NCBI GenBank assembly: GCA_014584575.1
Contig: JACTMP010000070.1
Span: forward strand, 1-64,000
Length of the DNA stretch: 64,000 bases
Reading direction: 5' to 3'
Source of the DNA: Chloroflexota bacterium
Lineage (GTDB): Bacteria > Chloroflexota > Anaerolineae > Promineifilales > Promineifilaceae
The position numbers were made by a program, and so were the translations under genes. A model generated the notes under the pieces. That model was not told the DNA's origin, ran no database searches, and worked only from the letters and a program-made list of their open reading frames with translations. This document shows positions 24,307-36,100 of this stretch, one piece after another (positions within the stretch are counted from its first letter, which is position 1; each line of letters begins with the position of its first letter).

Positions 24307-25146
24307 TTACGTTTCTGGTGGGGTGGTGATGGGTTGGGTGATGTGGCTGGTTTGGTACAACGCCAACCATTCAGATATTAAGAGTGTTTCGGCGCGGCGA
24401 CGGCCGTCCACCCCCGCTGCCGTCAACCATTTCCCCACTTCTTCTTTGCTCAGCCCAAGCTGGCGCAGGTTGTTTTGTAGCTGCTTGCGTTTCTGGCTGA
24501 AACCGGCGCGCACGATGTGGAAAAAAGGCTCTTCTTCGGCCAGGGACAACGGCCGTGCCGCCCCCAACGCCACCCGCACCACCGCCGAATCCACATCCGG
24601 GCGAGGCCAGAAGGCGCCCGCTTTTATCGTAGAGATGGTCTGCACACGGCCGTAAAACTGCACACTCACAGCCAGGAGCGACATATGGGGCGGCACGGCC
24701 GTGAGTCGTTCGGCCACCTCTTTTTGCACGGTCAAGACCATCAGTTCCGGTTTGTGCGCCGCCGCCAGCAAGTGGCGCAAGATGGCCCCGGTGATGTAAT
24801 AGGGCACGTTGGCAACAACTTTGTAGGGCCGGTTAAAGAGCGCCCCCGGAGAGTGCGCCAGAATATCGCCATGCACAACCTGAACGTTCGTCAATCCCGC
24901 CAATTCGTTATGCAGGATGGGCAGAAAACGGTCATCCAATTCTACCGCCACCACCCGCCTGGCCCGCTGCGCCAGCAGCCGCGTCAGCGCCCCCAGCCCT
25001 GGCCCAATTTCCAGCACCTCATCCGCCGCGTTCACATCCGCCGCATCCACAACCCGCGCCAGCACATTCTCGTCGAACAAGAAATTTTGGCCCAGGCTTT
25101 TTTTCGGTTCCAGTTGGTAGCGGTCGAGGAGTTGTTTGGGGTGCAT
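24307..25146 (-). CDS. rsmA: 16S rRNA (adenine(1518)-N(6)/adenine(1519)-N(6))-dimethyltransferase
   Basis: A 279-residue SAM enzyme of the KsgA/Dim1 family. It starts with the characteristic KKSLGQNFLFDENVL (15-29), has the SAM motif LEIGPGLGALT (46-56), an acidic ribose-binding VAVELDDRF, and the catalytic NVPYYITG near 112-119. Length and C-terminal helical part (FSQKRKQLQNNL) are complete. It dimethylates two adjacent adenines at the 3' end of 16S rRNA during late 30S assembly. The YabE-like gene lies just upstream on the same strand, an order also known in Bacillus, where rnmV sits between them. No rnmV is found here. Confidence 0.95.
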   Translation of the reverse strand: MHPKQLLDRYQLEPKKSLGQNFLFDENVLARVVDAADVNAADEVLEIGPGLGALTRLLAQRARRVVAVELDDRFLPILHNELAGLTNVQVVHGDILAHSPGALFNRPYKVVANVPYYITGAILRHLLAAAHKPELMVLTVQKEVAERLTAVPPHMSLLAVSVQFYGRVQTISTIKAGAFWPRPDVDSAVVRVALGAARPLSLAEEEPFFHIVRAGFSQKRKQLQNNLRQLGLSKEEVGKWLTAAGVDGRRRAETLLISEWLALYQTSHITQPITTPPET

Positions 25147-25154
25147 GAAGAAGG

Positions 25155-25199
25155 AGAATGGGAGATTGGGAGATCAGGAGATTGGGCAATCTCCTGATC
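25155..25199. repeat. Short-period repeat (GGGAGATTGGGAGAT)
   Basis: GGAGATTGGGAGATCAGGAGATTGGGCAATCTCCTGATC fills nearly the whole 57-bp gap between the YabE-like and rsmA genes, and its two ends can pair. It would lie in the rsmA leader. Confidence 0.65.
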
Positions 25200-25203
25200 G
25201 CCA

Positions 25204-26610
25204 TTAAGGTAGCGCCTCCGGCAACAAGAAGTTAATATCTTCCAACGGCGGGATGGGGGTGAGATAATACACATCCACCGTACCTGACCAGGGAATGTAG
25301 GCATCTTCAGCGTAACCCAGGTCAATCCAACGGCCGTGAACACCCCCACCTGTATCCCCTGCATACCCCACGCCATAACCGGGCACGTACACCCAGGTGC
25401 GCCAGGGCACGATGGCCCGGTCTACTGCCACCACTCCTTGCTGTGCAGGCAGGCCGCTGGCCGTAATGCCGTAGTCGGGCGCATCCAGTGGTTTACCGGA
25501 ACTACCGGCATGGTAGGAGGTGACGCGCATGGTGACCATCCGCCAGTATTGCAGCGCCCCGTCGGGTGTGTTGAGAATACGGGTCACAATTTTGGTGCCA
25601 TAACCCACCACCTCCGTCACCGGCTCTCGCGCTACCCATTCCGCATCTACCGTTTCGCTGACGGCCAGGCCATTTTCATACCGCACCCGAATGCGCTGCC
25701 GCACAATACCGGCCACACCCGCCACAACCACCTGTTTAGTATCAATCTCCAGCCGTTCGTCCGCCTGGAAAATGGTCTGATAGGGAGTTTGCATGTCGGC
25801 CACACGAAAATCTTCGGTGACACGCACCACGTGGACGGTGGCATTGGGCTGTAGGGGTGTTTCCGGGCCGGGCAGGGTGTAATCTTGCCCCACCAGAGTG
25901 ACGCCACTGTCGGCCAGCACATCCAGGGCATTGGTATGGGCAGTGCGGGTGGTGATGGTACGGCCGTCTACCATAATCGTCACATTAAACGCCCGCCGCA
26001 CAGTAATAGTTAAACCGTCGCGCAGCGGGGTATGGGGCGGCGGTTCGGTGCTGTCCAGCGGTTGCAGGGTGATGCCGGCTTGCTGCACGGCCGTGCCTAC
26101 GGTAGCTGCCCCGGTGCGCATGGTTTGGCGCTGACGGCCGTCGGTGATGGTAATGGTCACAAATTGGCCGATTTCCAGGGTGTGGGGCAACGGCCGTGCG
26201 CCCAAAGCCTCCACCGGCACGCGCACGCCATCGGTAAAAATGGGCACATCTGTTGGCGGGTTCAAGCCAATTTCGGCCAGAAACGTTCCTAGATGTGGCT
26301 GGTGGCTGTAGTAAGAGCGGACGCCATCAACGGTACGCACAGTGACAACGCGGGCGCGTTGAATGGTGATGGTATTGGTTGGCGGTGCATTCAGGGGTGG
26401 CGATACCACATCTTCTGGGCGCAGTGTTACGTTTGTGGCCGCCAGCACTTCCGCCACCGTCCGGTAACGCCCGGAAAGGCGGGCCACCCGCTGGTCGCCA
26501 TCCATCACCACATACTCCTCTTGCGCCAGCATGTAACCAGCCGCCGCCAGGCTGGCAAGGCCCAGAAGCAGAAAGAGAATGACCAGGATCAGACGGAAAC
26601 GGGTACGCAT
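25204..26610 (-). CDS. YabE-like wall protein: three DUF348, G5 and 3D domains
   Basis: A 468-residue exported protein. The N-terminal segment (about 5-28) is a signal anchor. Three DUF348 ubiquitin-like modules follow, each with a VTV-x-DG-x5-T pattern and a VLA-x-GVTL helix (about 32-75, 87-160, 205-255). A G5 domain (about 262-335) and a C-terminal 3D domain (about 357-450) complete the set; the 3D part keeps VAVDRAIVPWRTWVYVPGYG and GDTGGGVHGRWIDLGY with its aspartates. 3D domains are peptidoglycan lytic double-psi barrels, and G5 binds wall glycans, so cell wall turnover is likely. It is upstream of rsmA and downstream of the SRP RNA. Confidence 0.85.
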   Translation of the reverse strand: MRTRFRLILVILFLLLGLASLAAAGYMLAQEEYVVMDGDQRVARLSGRYRTVAEVLAATNVTLRPEDVVSPPLNAPPTNTITIQRARVVTVRTVDGVRSYYSHQPHLGTFLAEIGLNPPTDVPIFTDGVRVPVEALGARPLPHTLEIGQFVTITITDGRQRQTMRTGAATVGTAVQQAGITLQPLDSTEPPPHTPLRDGLTITVRRAFNVTIMVDGRTITTRTAHTNALDVLADSGVTLVGQDYTLPGPETPLQPNATVHVVRVTEDFRVADMQTPYQTIFQADERLEIDTKQVVVAGVAGIVRQRIRVRYENGLAVSETVDAEWVAREPVTEVVGYGTKIVTRILNTPDGALQYWRMVTMRVTSYHAGSSGKPLDAPDYGITASGLPAQQGVVAVDRAIVPWRTWVYVPGYGVGYAGDTGGGVHGRWIDLGYAEDAYIPWSGTVDVYYLTPIPPLEDINFLLPEALP

Positions 26611-26619
26611 AAAAAAAAA

Positions 26620-26706
26620 GAGATTGGAGATTGGAGATTAGAGATCACAGCCGTAACGTAATCTCCAATCTCCCCAACCGCAGGTTGGCAATCTCTCAAT
26701 CTCCCG
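26620..26706. repeat. Short-period repeat (GAGATTGGAGATT) with complementary half
   Basis: A tract of GAGATTGGAGATTAGAGAT is followed by TAATCTCCAATCTCC, then CAATCTCTCAATCTCCCG. The two halves can pair. It separates the SRP RNA gene from the YabE-like gene and might serve as the RNA gene's terminator on the minus strand. Confidence 0.6.
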
Positions 26707-26712
26707 ATATAG

Positions 26713-26840
26713 CCATGGAACCGATGACCACCAGGTTATCCTGGGCGCCCGAAAGAAACGCCTTAGTGCTGCTTCTTTCCAGACCTGACACGGTTCGGCG
26801 GCTTTCGCCGCCAGGGACCCAGTGCTCACCGGTCTCATGG
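26713..26840 (-). ncRNA. ffs: Bacterial signal recognition particle RNA
   Basis: On the minus strand the conserved helix-8 core reads GTCAGGTCTGGAAAGAAGCAGC, one base pair change and one loop change from the usual GTCAGGTCCGGAAGGAAGCAGC, followed by ACTAAGGC as in many bacterial SRP RNAs. CACTGGGT pairs with ACCTGGTG, CCTGG with CCAGG, and CCATG with CATGG at the ends, giving the long rod-like helix of the short bacterial form. A GC-rich stem with a GAAA loop (GGCGGCGAAAGCCGCC) lies on the 5' side of helix 8. The RNA binds Ffh and guides membrane protein insertion. Exact ends are estimated from the outer stem. Confidence 0.85.
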
Positions 26841-26912
26841 ATACATCTGTTAATAAAGCGACCGGGATCGTAACAAAATCCCCCCCGCCGGTCAAATGCA
26901 GGTAATAAAAAG

Positions 26913-27034
26913 CAGCAATTCTCAGTTTGGCAAAACCCGGCGATTAAAATCGCGGCAACAGAAGGCGAAGCCGACCTTCGTCGGCTAGAAACAGTCGGCG
27001 AAGGCCGACTTGCGAATCAAACTGAGAATTGCTG
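26913..27034. repeat. 122-bp palindromic element with 17-bp inverted ends
   Basis: CAGCAATTCTCAGTTTG at 26913-26929 is exactly repeated in inverse at 27018-27034. Inside are AGCCGA-CCTTCG-TCGGCT and AGTCGGC-GAAG-GCCGACT hairpins. Outer stem plus two inner hairpins gives a cloverleaf-like shape like that of the element at 42413. It has no coding capacity. It may be a non-autonomous mobile (MITE or REP-like) element. Confidence 0.65.
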
Positions 27035-27035
27035 A

Positions 27036-27072
27036 ATAAAAAGAAGAGGGTATCTGTTGCCAGATACCCTCT
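27036..27072 (-). terminator. Intrinsic terminator of the giant subtilisin gene
   Basis: Read on the minus strand, AGAGGGTATCT pairs with AGATACCCTCT and is followed by TCTTTTTATT. This is a classical stem plus U-tract 57 bp after the stop codon of the minus-strand protease. Confidence 0.8.
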
Positions 27073-27084
27073 TGCTTTAGCGTA

Positions 27085-27113
27085 TCAAGAGCCGGTATGA
27101 GGCCGGCTCTTGA
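27085..27113 (-). terminator. Second hairpin after the giant subtilisin stop
   Basis: TCAAGAGCCGG and its complement close to CCGGCTCTTGA form an 11-bp stem just past the stop codon at 27129 and before the T-rich terminator. It has no U-tract and may protect the mRNA 3' end. Confidence 0.5.
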
Positions 27114-27128
27114 AAGGCCATAGAGAGA

Positions 27129-30100
27129 TTACGGTTTCATCAGGATGGGCATGTAGATGGTGTAGCTGGTGACAACGGCCGTTGTCGTCATCGTCGCACT
27201 ACCGGTTACACCACTATCATGTGTAGACGTCACCGTCACCGTTACGGCGTCACTCTGCCCATTGGTCGCGCTGGTCGGAATGGTCACGTGCAGCATGACA
27301 GTGGCCGAAGCGCCAGCCGCTACGTTTACACTGTTTCCACCGGGGAAGTGGCCGGTCCAGGTATGTGTACCGAGCGACAGGTTATATGTGTCATCGGCGT
27401 TACCGGTGTTGGTGATGGTGATGGAATACATGACCGTGCTGCCCGGCGCACCGCTGTCTGTCATATTGCCAGACATGGTCATGGCAAAGTGTGGAGTCAC
27501 GCTGGTCGTCAGATCAACCGAGCCACTGGCCGACGAACTCGTCGAAGCGGCCTCAATTGTCACCGTATCCGTTGCATTCCCCATCGCGTCTGTCGGGATA
27601 TCTACCCACACCGTCACATAATCACTCTCACCCGTATTCAGTAAGATGCTGTTAGCCGACAGCGTTGTATTCCAACTATTGTCGCTTGCTGACAGTGTGT
27701 AGATGTCGGCCACAGTGCCGGTGTTGGTGATCCAGACGGTGTAAGCAATGGTGTCACCGGCATCGCCAGACTGTGCATCTGGATCAGCGTCAACTGCTAC
27801 ACTGTAGACGGGGTCATCTATCACGTGCATGACCACCTGGGCCGCAGGCACATTGTTGTCAAATGTACCGGCGAAGCGGATTTCGGCCGTGTAGGTGCCG
27901 GTTTGGGTGATGACGGTTGTATCGAAGATGATGTTCACCGTTTCTGTGTCACCGGGGTTCACCGTCCCTGTAGCCGGGTCCTCGATCAGCCACAGTGCAT
28001 CGGTCAGACCGACATAGTTGATCGCATTGTGGAAGATGACGCCAATGTCGCCTGTCCACAGGTAGTAGATGCCGGTGTAGCTATTGATGCCCACGACTCT
28101 ATCTTTGGCAGCCACAAATTCTTCGCCATCATCCCAACTGGCAACCAGTGTTGCCCCGGCCGTCAGGTCCACGTAATCGCGGTAGTAATCACTGGCGCTG
28201 GTAACGCCGGCCATAAGGGGATGTGACGGATCATAGGTGCCCAGGTTGGCAGTTGAATAGTGGTTGCCACTATTCAGACTGGTCAAAGGGCTGTAGCCAT
28301 CGGTTACGAAGCGCCCGCCCAGGCCCCAGGTGCCAGACCAGTTGAAGACGCTGTGGACCACGGCGCCGCCGGCATCCACATAGTCAGCCAGGACATTGCC
28401 CATCGCTGTTGAATCTGCATACTGGTAATTGCTCCAGGTGACAACAACATCGTAGGCGAGCAAGTCACCCAGCGTGGGCGTGGTGGTGCGCACATCCAGC
28501 ATATCCACGATGCCTATATCCGGGTAACTCAGCAAGATGCTGCCCAGCGGTTCACACGGCGTATCATCGGCGCAGGCTATCAAGACGTTGGTAGCGGTGG
28601 GAGAGAACGGCCGTATCGCTTGATATGTCCGGGCCGGCGAAGCGCCAGCGGCGTGTCCAGAGACGGCCGTGTCTGCCGCTGCATTTTCAGCGCTTAACCC
28701 TGCTGGAACGGAGATCAGAGCAGAGGCCAACGTGGGCCGGCCAAGTTCGTTATCCGACAGCTCAAAGTCAAACGCCACTGAACCAGCGTTATAGATGTCT
28801 AGCGAATCCGTCAATACCTGACCCAGCGCCACTGTATGTTCAAACGACGCGGGGCTGTACTCCAGAATGGAGACAATGGGCGTCAGGGCAAAGTCGGTCA
28901 CAACAGTTTGGCCCGCAGCCACCGTGACAGAGGCAGTCTCGTCAAAGTAGCCATTGGCCGACACCACAAAGTCATATGTGCCGGGCTGCACTGCCAGGGC
29001 ATAACTGCTGCCGCTGAGCGTGACATCGAAACCGCCAGGCCCAGTCACGTGAATGTCAGCATCTAACGGGTCATTTGTCCAGGCGTCAGTAATGTCACCC
29101 TCCAGGAAACCACAGCTGGGGCAGCTGAGGTGCATGGTGAGCGGCATGGAGGGTACAACGTTGGCAAAGTTGCCGGAGAAGCTCAGGCTGGCCGTGTAAT
29201 CGCCCACCTGGTAAAGCGAGGAGGCATCAAACACAACGTCGAAGGTGGCGCTGCTCATCGGCGGTACAGTACCGCTATCAGGCACTGCATACGCCCAGCC
29301 GCCGCCACAGAGTGACGCGCTTTCGCCAGACTCGAACAGGTAAACGATATCTGCTGCCTGGTCAACGGCCCACAGGTTGCCATCACAATCAAACTCCAGA
29401 CCGGCGCCTGAGAAGTCGGCAAAACCCTGACTGACGTTGAACTGCCCCACCACTGCATAGTTGTTGGCGGCGTCCAGCACATAAACCGGGTTGGGGGAAG
29501 CGTTAACCATCACAAACAGGTGCATGGTATCCGGGTTGTAAGCCAGCCCGGCGATGGAAAGCCCAACAGGAACCTGCTCCAGTATCGTACCATCAGACGC
29601 AAAGCGGTAGATGGTAAGGTCATTCCAACCACCCGCCAGGTAGGTATCGGTAGAGGGGTCATAGGCCAGTCCGCGCTGCGAGGTGCTGAATGCGGGGCAG
29701 ATGGTGTTGCCGGTCACGCCGGTAGCCGGGTTTACTTCGTGGATGCAATTATCCAACCCCACATCCATCACCCACACCATGCCGGTATTCCAGTTAAAGG
29801 CGGCGTCGGCCGGGCCATTCGTGGGACCCCAGGTGTAGGGATAGGAAACACCACCCGGTGTGCCATCAGTGCCAAACCGGTTGATTGTTCCATTACCGCC
29901 CCAACTGGCGACAGGGCTGGATATCCAGAGGTCATTGCCGTCAAGGGCGATACCCCAGGGATTGGGTACTCCACTGGCAACCCAGGAATCTAGCACATCA
30001 CCGGCAGCTAACGGAGCGGCCAGCGCGGCTTGGGGCAATCCCAGCCCGGCTGTATTGGTGGCTAAATCCTGGCCGGGTTGGACCAGCGGCGTAACGGGGT

Positions 30101-33100
30101 CAAAGGTGGGGGTATGCGGCCGTACCGTTACCGACGGGCCACCCCAACCGCCGATATTGACACTGAAATTCAGGTCAACATAGCCGGTATTGGTGACGGT
30201 GACGGTATTGGTGACGATGTCGCCAAATTCCATCCACTCTTCGATTGCAGATGGGCTGTATTCCAGGAAGGCAATCATGGGCGTCAGGTGGAAGTCAGTG
30301 GTGGTCGTGACGCCGGCAACGGCCGTGACCGCCGCCGTCTCAGCAAAGTATCCATTTGCTTCCACGGTGAAGTTATACACCCCTGGTTGCACCGCAATAC
30401 TGTAGCTTTGGCCGCTCAATGTCACGTCAAAGCCGTTGGTGCTGGTGATGTGAATATCGGCGTCTAACGGATCACCCGTGTAGTCGTCAAAGATATTTCC
30501 TTCCAGGAAACCACAGCTGGGACAGCTCAGGTGCATTGTCAACGGCATGGTGTCTACAACATTGACGAAGTTGCCGCTGAAGGATAGGGTGGCGTAGTAA
30601 TCACCCACCTGATACATGGAACTGGCATCGAAGACCAGTTCAAAGGTGGTCACGCTGAATGGTGGCACCGTATCACTCTCTGGCACGGCATAGGCCCACC
30701 CCGGTGCACCGCCGCTCAGAGCATAGTTGACCGCGTTGTGGAAAATAATCCCCATGTCGCCGGTCCACAGATAATAGATGCCCGTGTAGCTGTTAATAGC
30801 TACGACGCTGCCTTTCGTGGCCACGAATTCCTCACCATCGTTCCAACTGGCGACCAGTTCCGCGTCTGGAGCCAGGTCCACGTAATCGCGGTAGTAATCG
30901 CTGGCGCTGGTAACGCCGGCCATAATGGGATGTGACGGATCATAGGCGCCCAGGCTGGCAGTCAAGAAGTGGTTGCCACTCAGACTGATGAAAGGAGAGT
31001 AGCCATCGGTCATGAAGCGTCCGGCCAGGCCGAAGGGAGAGCCATACCAGTTGAAGACGCTGTGTACCACCGCACCACCGGCATCCACATAGTCAGCCAG
31101 GACGTTGCCCATCGCTATCGGATCTGCATATGGGTAGTTGCTCCAGGTGACAACGACATCGTAGGCGAGCAAGTCACCCAGCGTGGGTGTGGTGGCGCGC
31201 ACATCCATTGCATCCACGATGCCTATATCCGGGTAGCTGAGCAAGATGCTGCCCAGCGGTTCACACGGCGTATCATCGGCGCAGGCTATTAAGACGTTGG
31301 TGGCATTAGGCGTAAACTGATTTGTATCCTGGTAACTCCAGGCCGGTGTGGCCGGAATGTTAGCAGTCTGCCCAGATACGGCTGTGTTCTCTGCGGCCTC
31401 ACTCGTATCCCGCCCCGCCGGAACGGTGACGAGTGTGGTTGGGCCAAGTGGTGTTGTGTTAACCGGTGTTAGCATCAATGGGCCAATGTATCCACCGATA
31501 CTTACCTCAAATTCCAAATCAATGAAGCCAGTATTGGTTACGGTTACAGTATTGCTGACCACATCGCCGATTTCCATGGATTCTTCCACCGCAGGTGGGC
31601 TATAGGACAAGATGGCAATAGCAGGGTCGAGGGCGAAGTCTAGAACGGTGGTGTTGCCTTGGGTGACAACGGCCGTGCCTGTATCACCCAGATACCCATT
31701 TGCCGTGACTGTCAGGTAGTAAGTTCCTGGCTGTACAGCGATAGCATAGCTACTGCCGCTCAGCGTCACATCAAAACCTGAAGTGTTCGTGATGTTGATG
31801 CTGGCATTAACGGGATCCCCGGTCACAGAATCCGTGATGTCACCTTCCAGGAAGCCGCAGCTGGGGCAGCTGAGGTGCATGGTGAGCGGCATGGAAGGTA
31901 CAACGTTGACAAAGGTGCCGGAGAAGCTGAGTTCGGCCGTGTAATCACCCACTTGATACAACGAGACGGCATCAAACACCACTTCAAAAGTGGCGGTGCT
32001 GTTGGCCGGAATCGTGCCGCTGTTTGGCACTGCATAGGCCCAGGGTGTGCCACCGGTGAAACAAGATTCAGATGGGCGATATGGGTTTGTGTTGACAATG
32101 GCAGAGCCAGTGTAACCACCTGGCGCCCATATCTCACCACCGGCCATGGCCCCAGTACAGAAGCCGCCGTTAACAGCGGTAACGGCCGTTGGCAGCGGAT
32201 CGCTAATGTTGGTCCAGGCGCCGCCGGGCCAGGCTGTGTGGTCCAGACTTTCTACCAACGCCACGGGATCAAACGCGCCACCTCCATTGCCGTCACCGGC
32301 AATAGCATAGAGGTTACTGGAAGTCACTGCCAGAGCCAGGTCTGCCCTGGCGCTGGTAAAGGTCGGCCCGGTTTCCCAACTGTTGGCGGACATGTCATAG
32401 CGCTGGGTGACGTTGACGTTGCTGCCTGGAGAGGCATCACCCCAACCACCAACCACATAGACATATTGGCCCGCCTGCACGGAACCGGCTGTAACAGCCG
32501 CTGTTGGCATGTTTGCACCGGCGCCCGTCCAGGTATTGCTGGCAATGTCGTATATGTTCACCTGGTTGGATGTGCCGCCAAAGGAGAAGTCGCTATCGCC
32601 ACCAATCAGATATACCTTGCCATCCCAGGCGCCTATGGCGGCGCCCCAAACGTTGCGCGGCACGGCCGCTCCGGTTGACCAGGAGTTGCCCGCGATGTTA
32701 TAGATGAACATCTGGTTTGTGCCGCCGCCGCCGGCCACGTAGATATTGCCGGCGTAGCAGACAGCTGCCGTACCTTCTTGCCCGGTAGGAATGGAGGCCA
32801 GCGTCGCCCAGGAATCGGTGTTGGCATCGTAACGCCACGCGCCATTCGTGACACTGAAGTTGGAATCTACGCCGGATATGACGTAGTAGCTGTCCGGTTG
32901 ATCGGCGCACTGGGTATGGCCATAACGCACCACACCGGAGGGCATAGAAGCCCCATTAGCCCAGGCAAAGGGAGTTGCTGGCTGGCTGGCCAATGTGGAT
33001 CGCCCTTGTGGGCTGCGCACAGAGGCGGGGCCAACAACTGCTGGCTGGCTGAAGTCGGAGGCATCTTGAGTAGTAATGGTACGCGGGATGATGCGCAGCG

Positions 33101-36100
33101 CGGTTGGGTCACCCCAGTTGCCTATGGTCACACTCCAGTCAATGGGTAATGGCCCGGTGTTGGTGACAGTGACCGTGTTACTGACCACATCGCCAATTTC
33201 CATTGATTCTTCAATAAAGGCCGGGCTGTAGGTAAGGGCCGAACCCTGTAGCTGGAAGTCCTGCACAGTCGTTGCGCCATCAGTGATAACGACGTTGTTA
33301 ACTGTGACGGGTGCATAGTTGGGAGCGGAAGCAGTTACATCGTAGGTGCCAACCGGCAGTACGCGGCTGTAAGCGCCGCTGCTGTTGGTTGTCGCCATGA
33401 AAGTTCCGGGACCAACGGCCGTGATCGTCGCCCCAGAAATACCCAGACTGGAATCCAGATCCGTCACCGTTCCGGCCAGCGTCCCGGTGGGGCCAAGCGC
33501 GCCACACCAGTTCAAGGTGGTTTGCATCGCTGCCTCACGCTCGGTGGTTGTGGAAATAGCCTCAAAGGGGAAACCCCAGAACGTGGTACGGTAAACGCCG
33601 CTGTCCTTGTTAATGGCCGCGTCACCCTGATTCCCGCTAAAGGCCAATTCCGCCGTTCCATCTGGCGATATCCGGTCGCTATAGTTGAAGAATGGGTAAG
33701 TGAGCGAATAAGGGCCAAGACCGCTGTAAACAGAGCCAGCCCCGGTAACTGAAGTCTGTCCCACATCACTGGTACCAGACGCCATACCCAGATAGTTGCT
33801 CATAAACGGGGTCTGCCCACGATCATACAGGTAATCCTGGGTGCTGATGAACAAACAACCACCATTGTCCAGCCAACTGGCCAGGGCTGTTTCGCCGGCG
33901 CTGCCAGGGCCGGCCGCGCCGCCAAATTCAACACCGGTGAACCAGATCACCGTGGTGTAAGGCGAAAGTTCGGCCGCGGACGGCTCATTGTCGCTGTTAT
34001 TGGTGTCCCAAACATCGTACTCGGCGCCTAATGCGTCCAGGGCATCGGTGTAGTAACTGCGCACATCAGGCGCGTTGTCATCATCGTCCACCAGCAGAAT
34101 GGGCGGGATGTCACGGGTCTCAAAGCTGAAGACGCTGGACGTTGCGCCTGTGCCACAGGTGTTGCTGGCTGTTACTCGCCAGTAGTAGGTGGTGAGCGGA
34201 TCTAGTGACGTGTTCGGTTGGTGCGATGTGCCGTCTGTGGTTGCCGTGTAGACGATGACGCTGAAGCCATTGTCCTCGGCCACTTCCAGGTAGTAGCTAC
34301 CGGCCTGGCTGGCCGCTGTCCATTGGTACATGGGCCGCAGGTTTACATTGGTGGCGCCATCGGCCGGCGCTACCAGGGTCAGAGCGCCAGGAACAGCGTC
34401 GTACAGATCCAATCCCACGGTCACAGTCTGGGTTGTTGTTGGCCCCATTCCGGTCACAGCTATGTCGTAGCTGCCTGGTGTGCCAGAGCCGGTGTTGCCG
34501 ATGGTCAGGTTGCTGCTGCCGGGAGGCGTTACCGGGTTCACGCTAAAGTTGACCGTCGTGCCGCCAGGATTGCCGGTGGCTGCCAGGCTTACCGGGTCGG
34601 TGAATGTGGGGTCATTCTGCAACACATCAATGGTATAGACCGCATTAGCCGGGGCGCAGATGGCCAGGCTTTCCGGGCTGGCTTCTAGCCGGAACGGGCC
34701 GCCCTGCACAATCGCTTCCTCGACGGCTGCGAGCGCGTCCATGGTGCCATACCCCCAGTCGTTGTTGGGGCCAATGGTGTAGTCGCCGCCGCAGTTGGAG
34801 CCGTTCTGCCCGGTCAGGGGCACGGCCGTGTCTATCATGATCTGCTCGGTGCTGATGACATCACCTTCCAGGTTTGGGCTGGCATCCCACATCAGCGCTA
34901 CCAACGCCGTGACGTGCGGCCCAGACATACTGGTGCCGCTCCAACCACCCTGGTAGCCGCCGCCGGGTACGCTCGACCGGATATTCTCGCCTGGGGCCAT
35001 GATGTCCGGGATGAAATCACCAGGATACAACGCCGACGGGCCACGGCTGCTGAAGCCGGTCAATGTGCCGGGTAACACGCCGCTGGTATGGTTCACCGAA
35101 CCGGTGGTCAATGATTGGGCATAGTCGCCTGGCGAACGTAAGGTGCTACATGAAGGACCTTCATTACCGGCAGAGACTTCCACCACAATCCCGGCTGCCC
35201 GCAGCGCGGCGATTTCGTCTTCAAACTGGGGTGAATTGCCGCCCCAGTATCCCCACGAGTTGTTGATGGCATGGGGGGCTAACGCCGGGTTGGGGTTGTT
35301 GCCGCTCAAATCCCAGGGGGCCAGGTCCCATTCAAAACATTCCGTGAAGGTAAAGTCATCCCCACCGCCGCCATCGGTCATGTTTTTGCAGTGAATGGTT
35401 TTGGCGCCTGGGGCGACGCCGATCTGATTGCCGGCGCCATCATCACCGACCATCGTGCCGGTGGTATGGGTGCCGTGCCCATGACCGTCGCCTGGCACAG
35501 TGGGGTAAGTGTTGGTGGCGTCCCACCAGTTATAGTTGTGGTCGGCCGAACTGCCGTTCCAACCACGATATTGGTTGATCAGCGCCGGGTGATCCCAATC
35601 CAGCCCGGTGTCGTTCCCCGCCAGGACGATGCCAACGCCGGTGTAGCCTAAAGTCCACACATCATCAGCATTGACAAAGGAGATGTTCGGTTCGACCACA
35701 TCAGGCGTTTCTGGCGCTCTGGGGTTGATGAAAGGTTCCTGCAATTGGAACTGGTGGTTGGCGGTGATTTTGGCCACGTCTTCTCGCGCTGCCAACGCCA
35801 ACACGGCTTCTAAATTGCCGCTACGGACGTAGATTTTATTGGCAATGTAGAAGGCCCGATACGGCATCTGCTGTTGGTCAAGGTATGCACGCACATCTTT
35901 TTGGGTGCGTTCGGCTGTCTCGCGCAAGGTGTTGAAGACAAATTCACCTTTTTCGGTTTTGGTCTTCAAGGCAGCCGCCTGGCTCAAATCAGCTTTTTCC
36001 GTCATCCAGACGAAAAAGTCTGTTTCACTTTCGCTATTCAGTTGTTCTAAAACAAGGGGTTCAATTTTGTCTTCGGGACGGTTGCTCTCCTCCCCGATGG

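Noticed and set aside
26638..26895. 85-codon frame on the minus strand
   Set aside because: It overlaps the SRP RNA gene, whose conserved helix-8 core explains the sequence.
31875..32678. Open frame of 267 codons on the plus strand
   Set aside because: It lies antisense to the kelch region of the giant subtilisin, and its composition mirrors the Gly-rich repeats.
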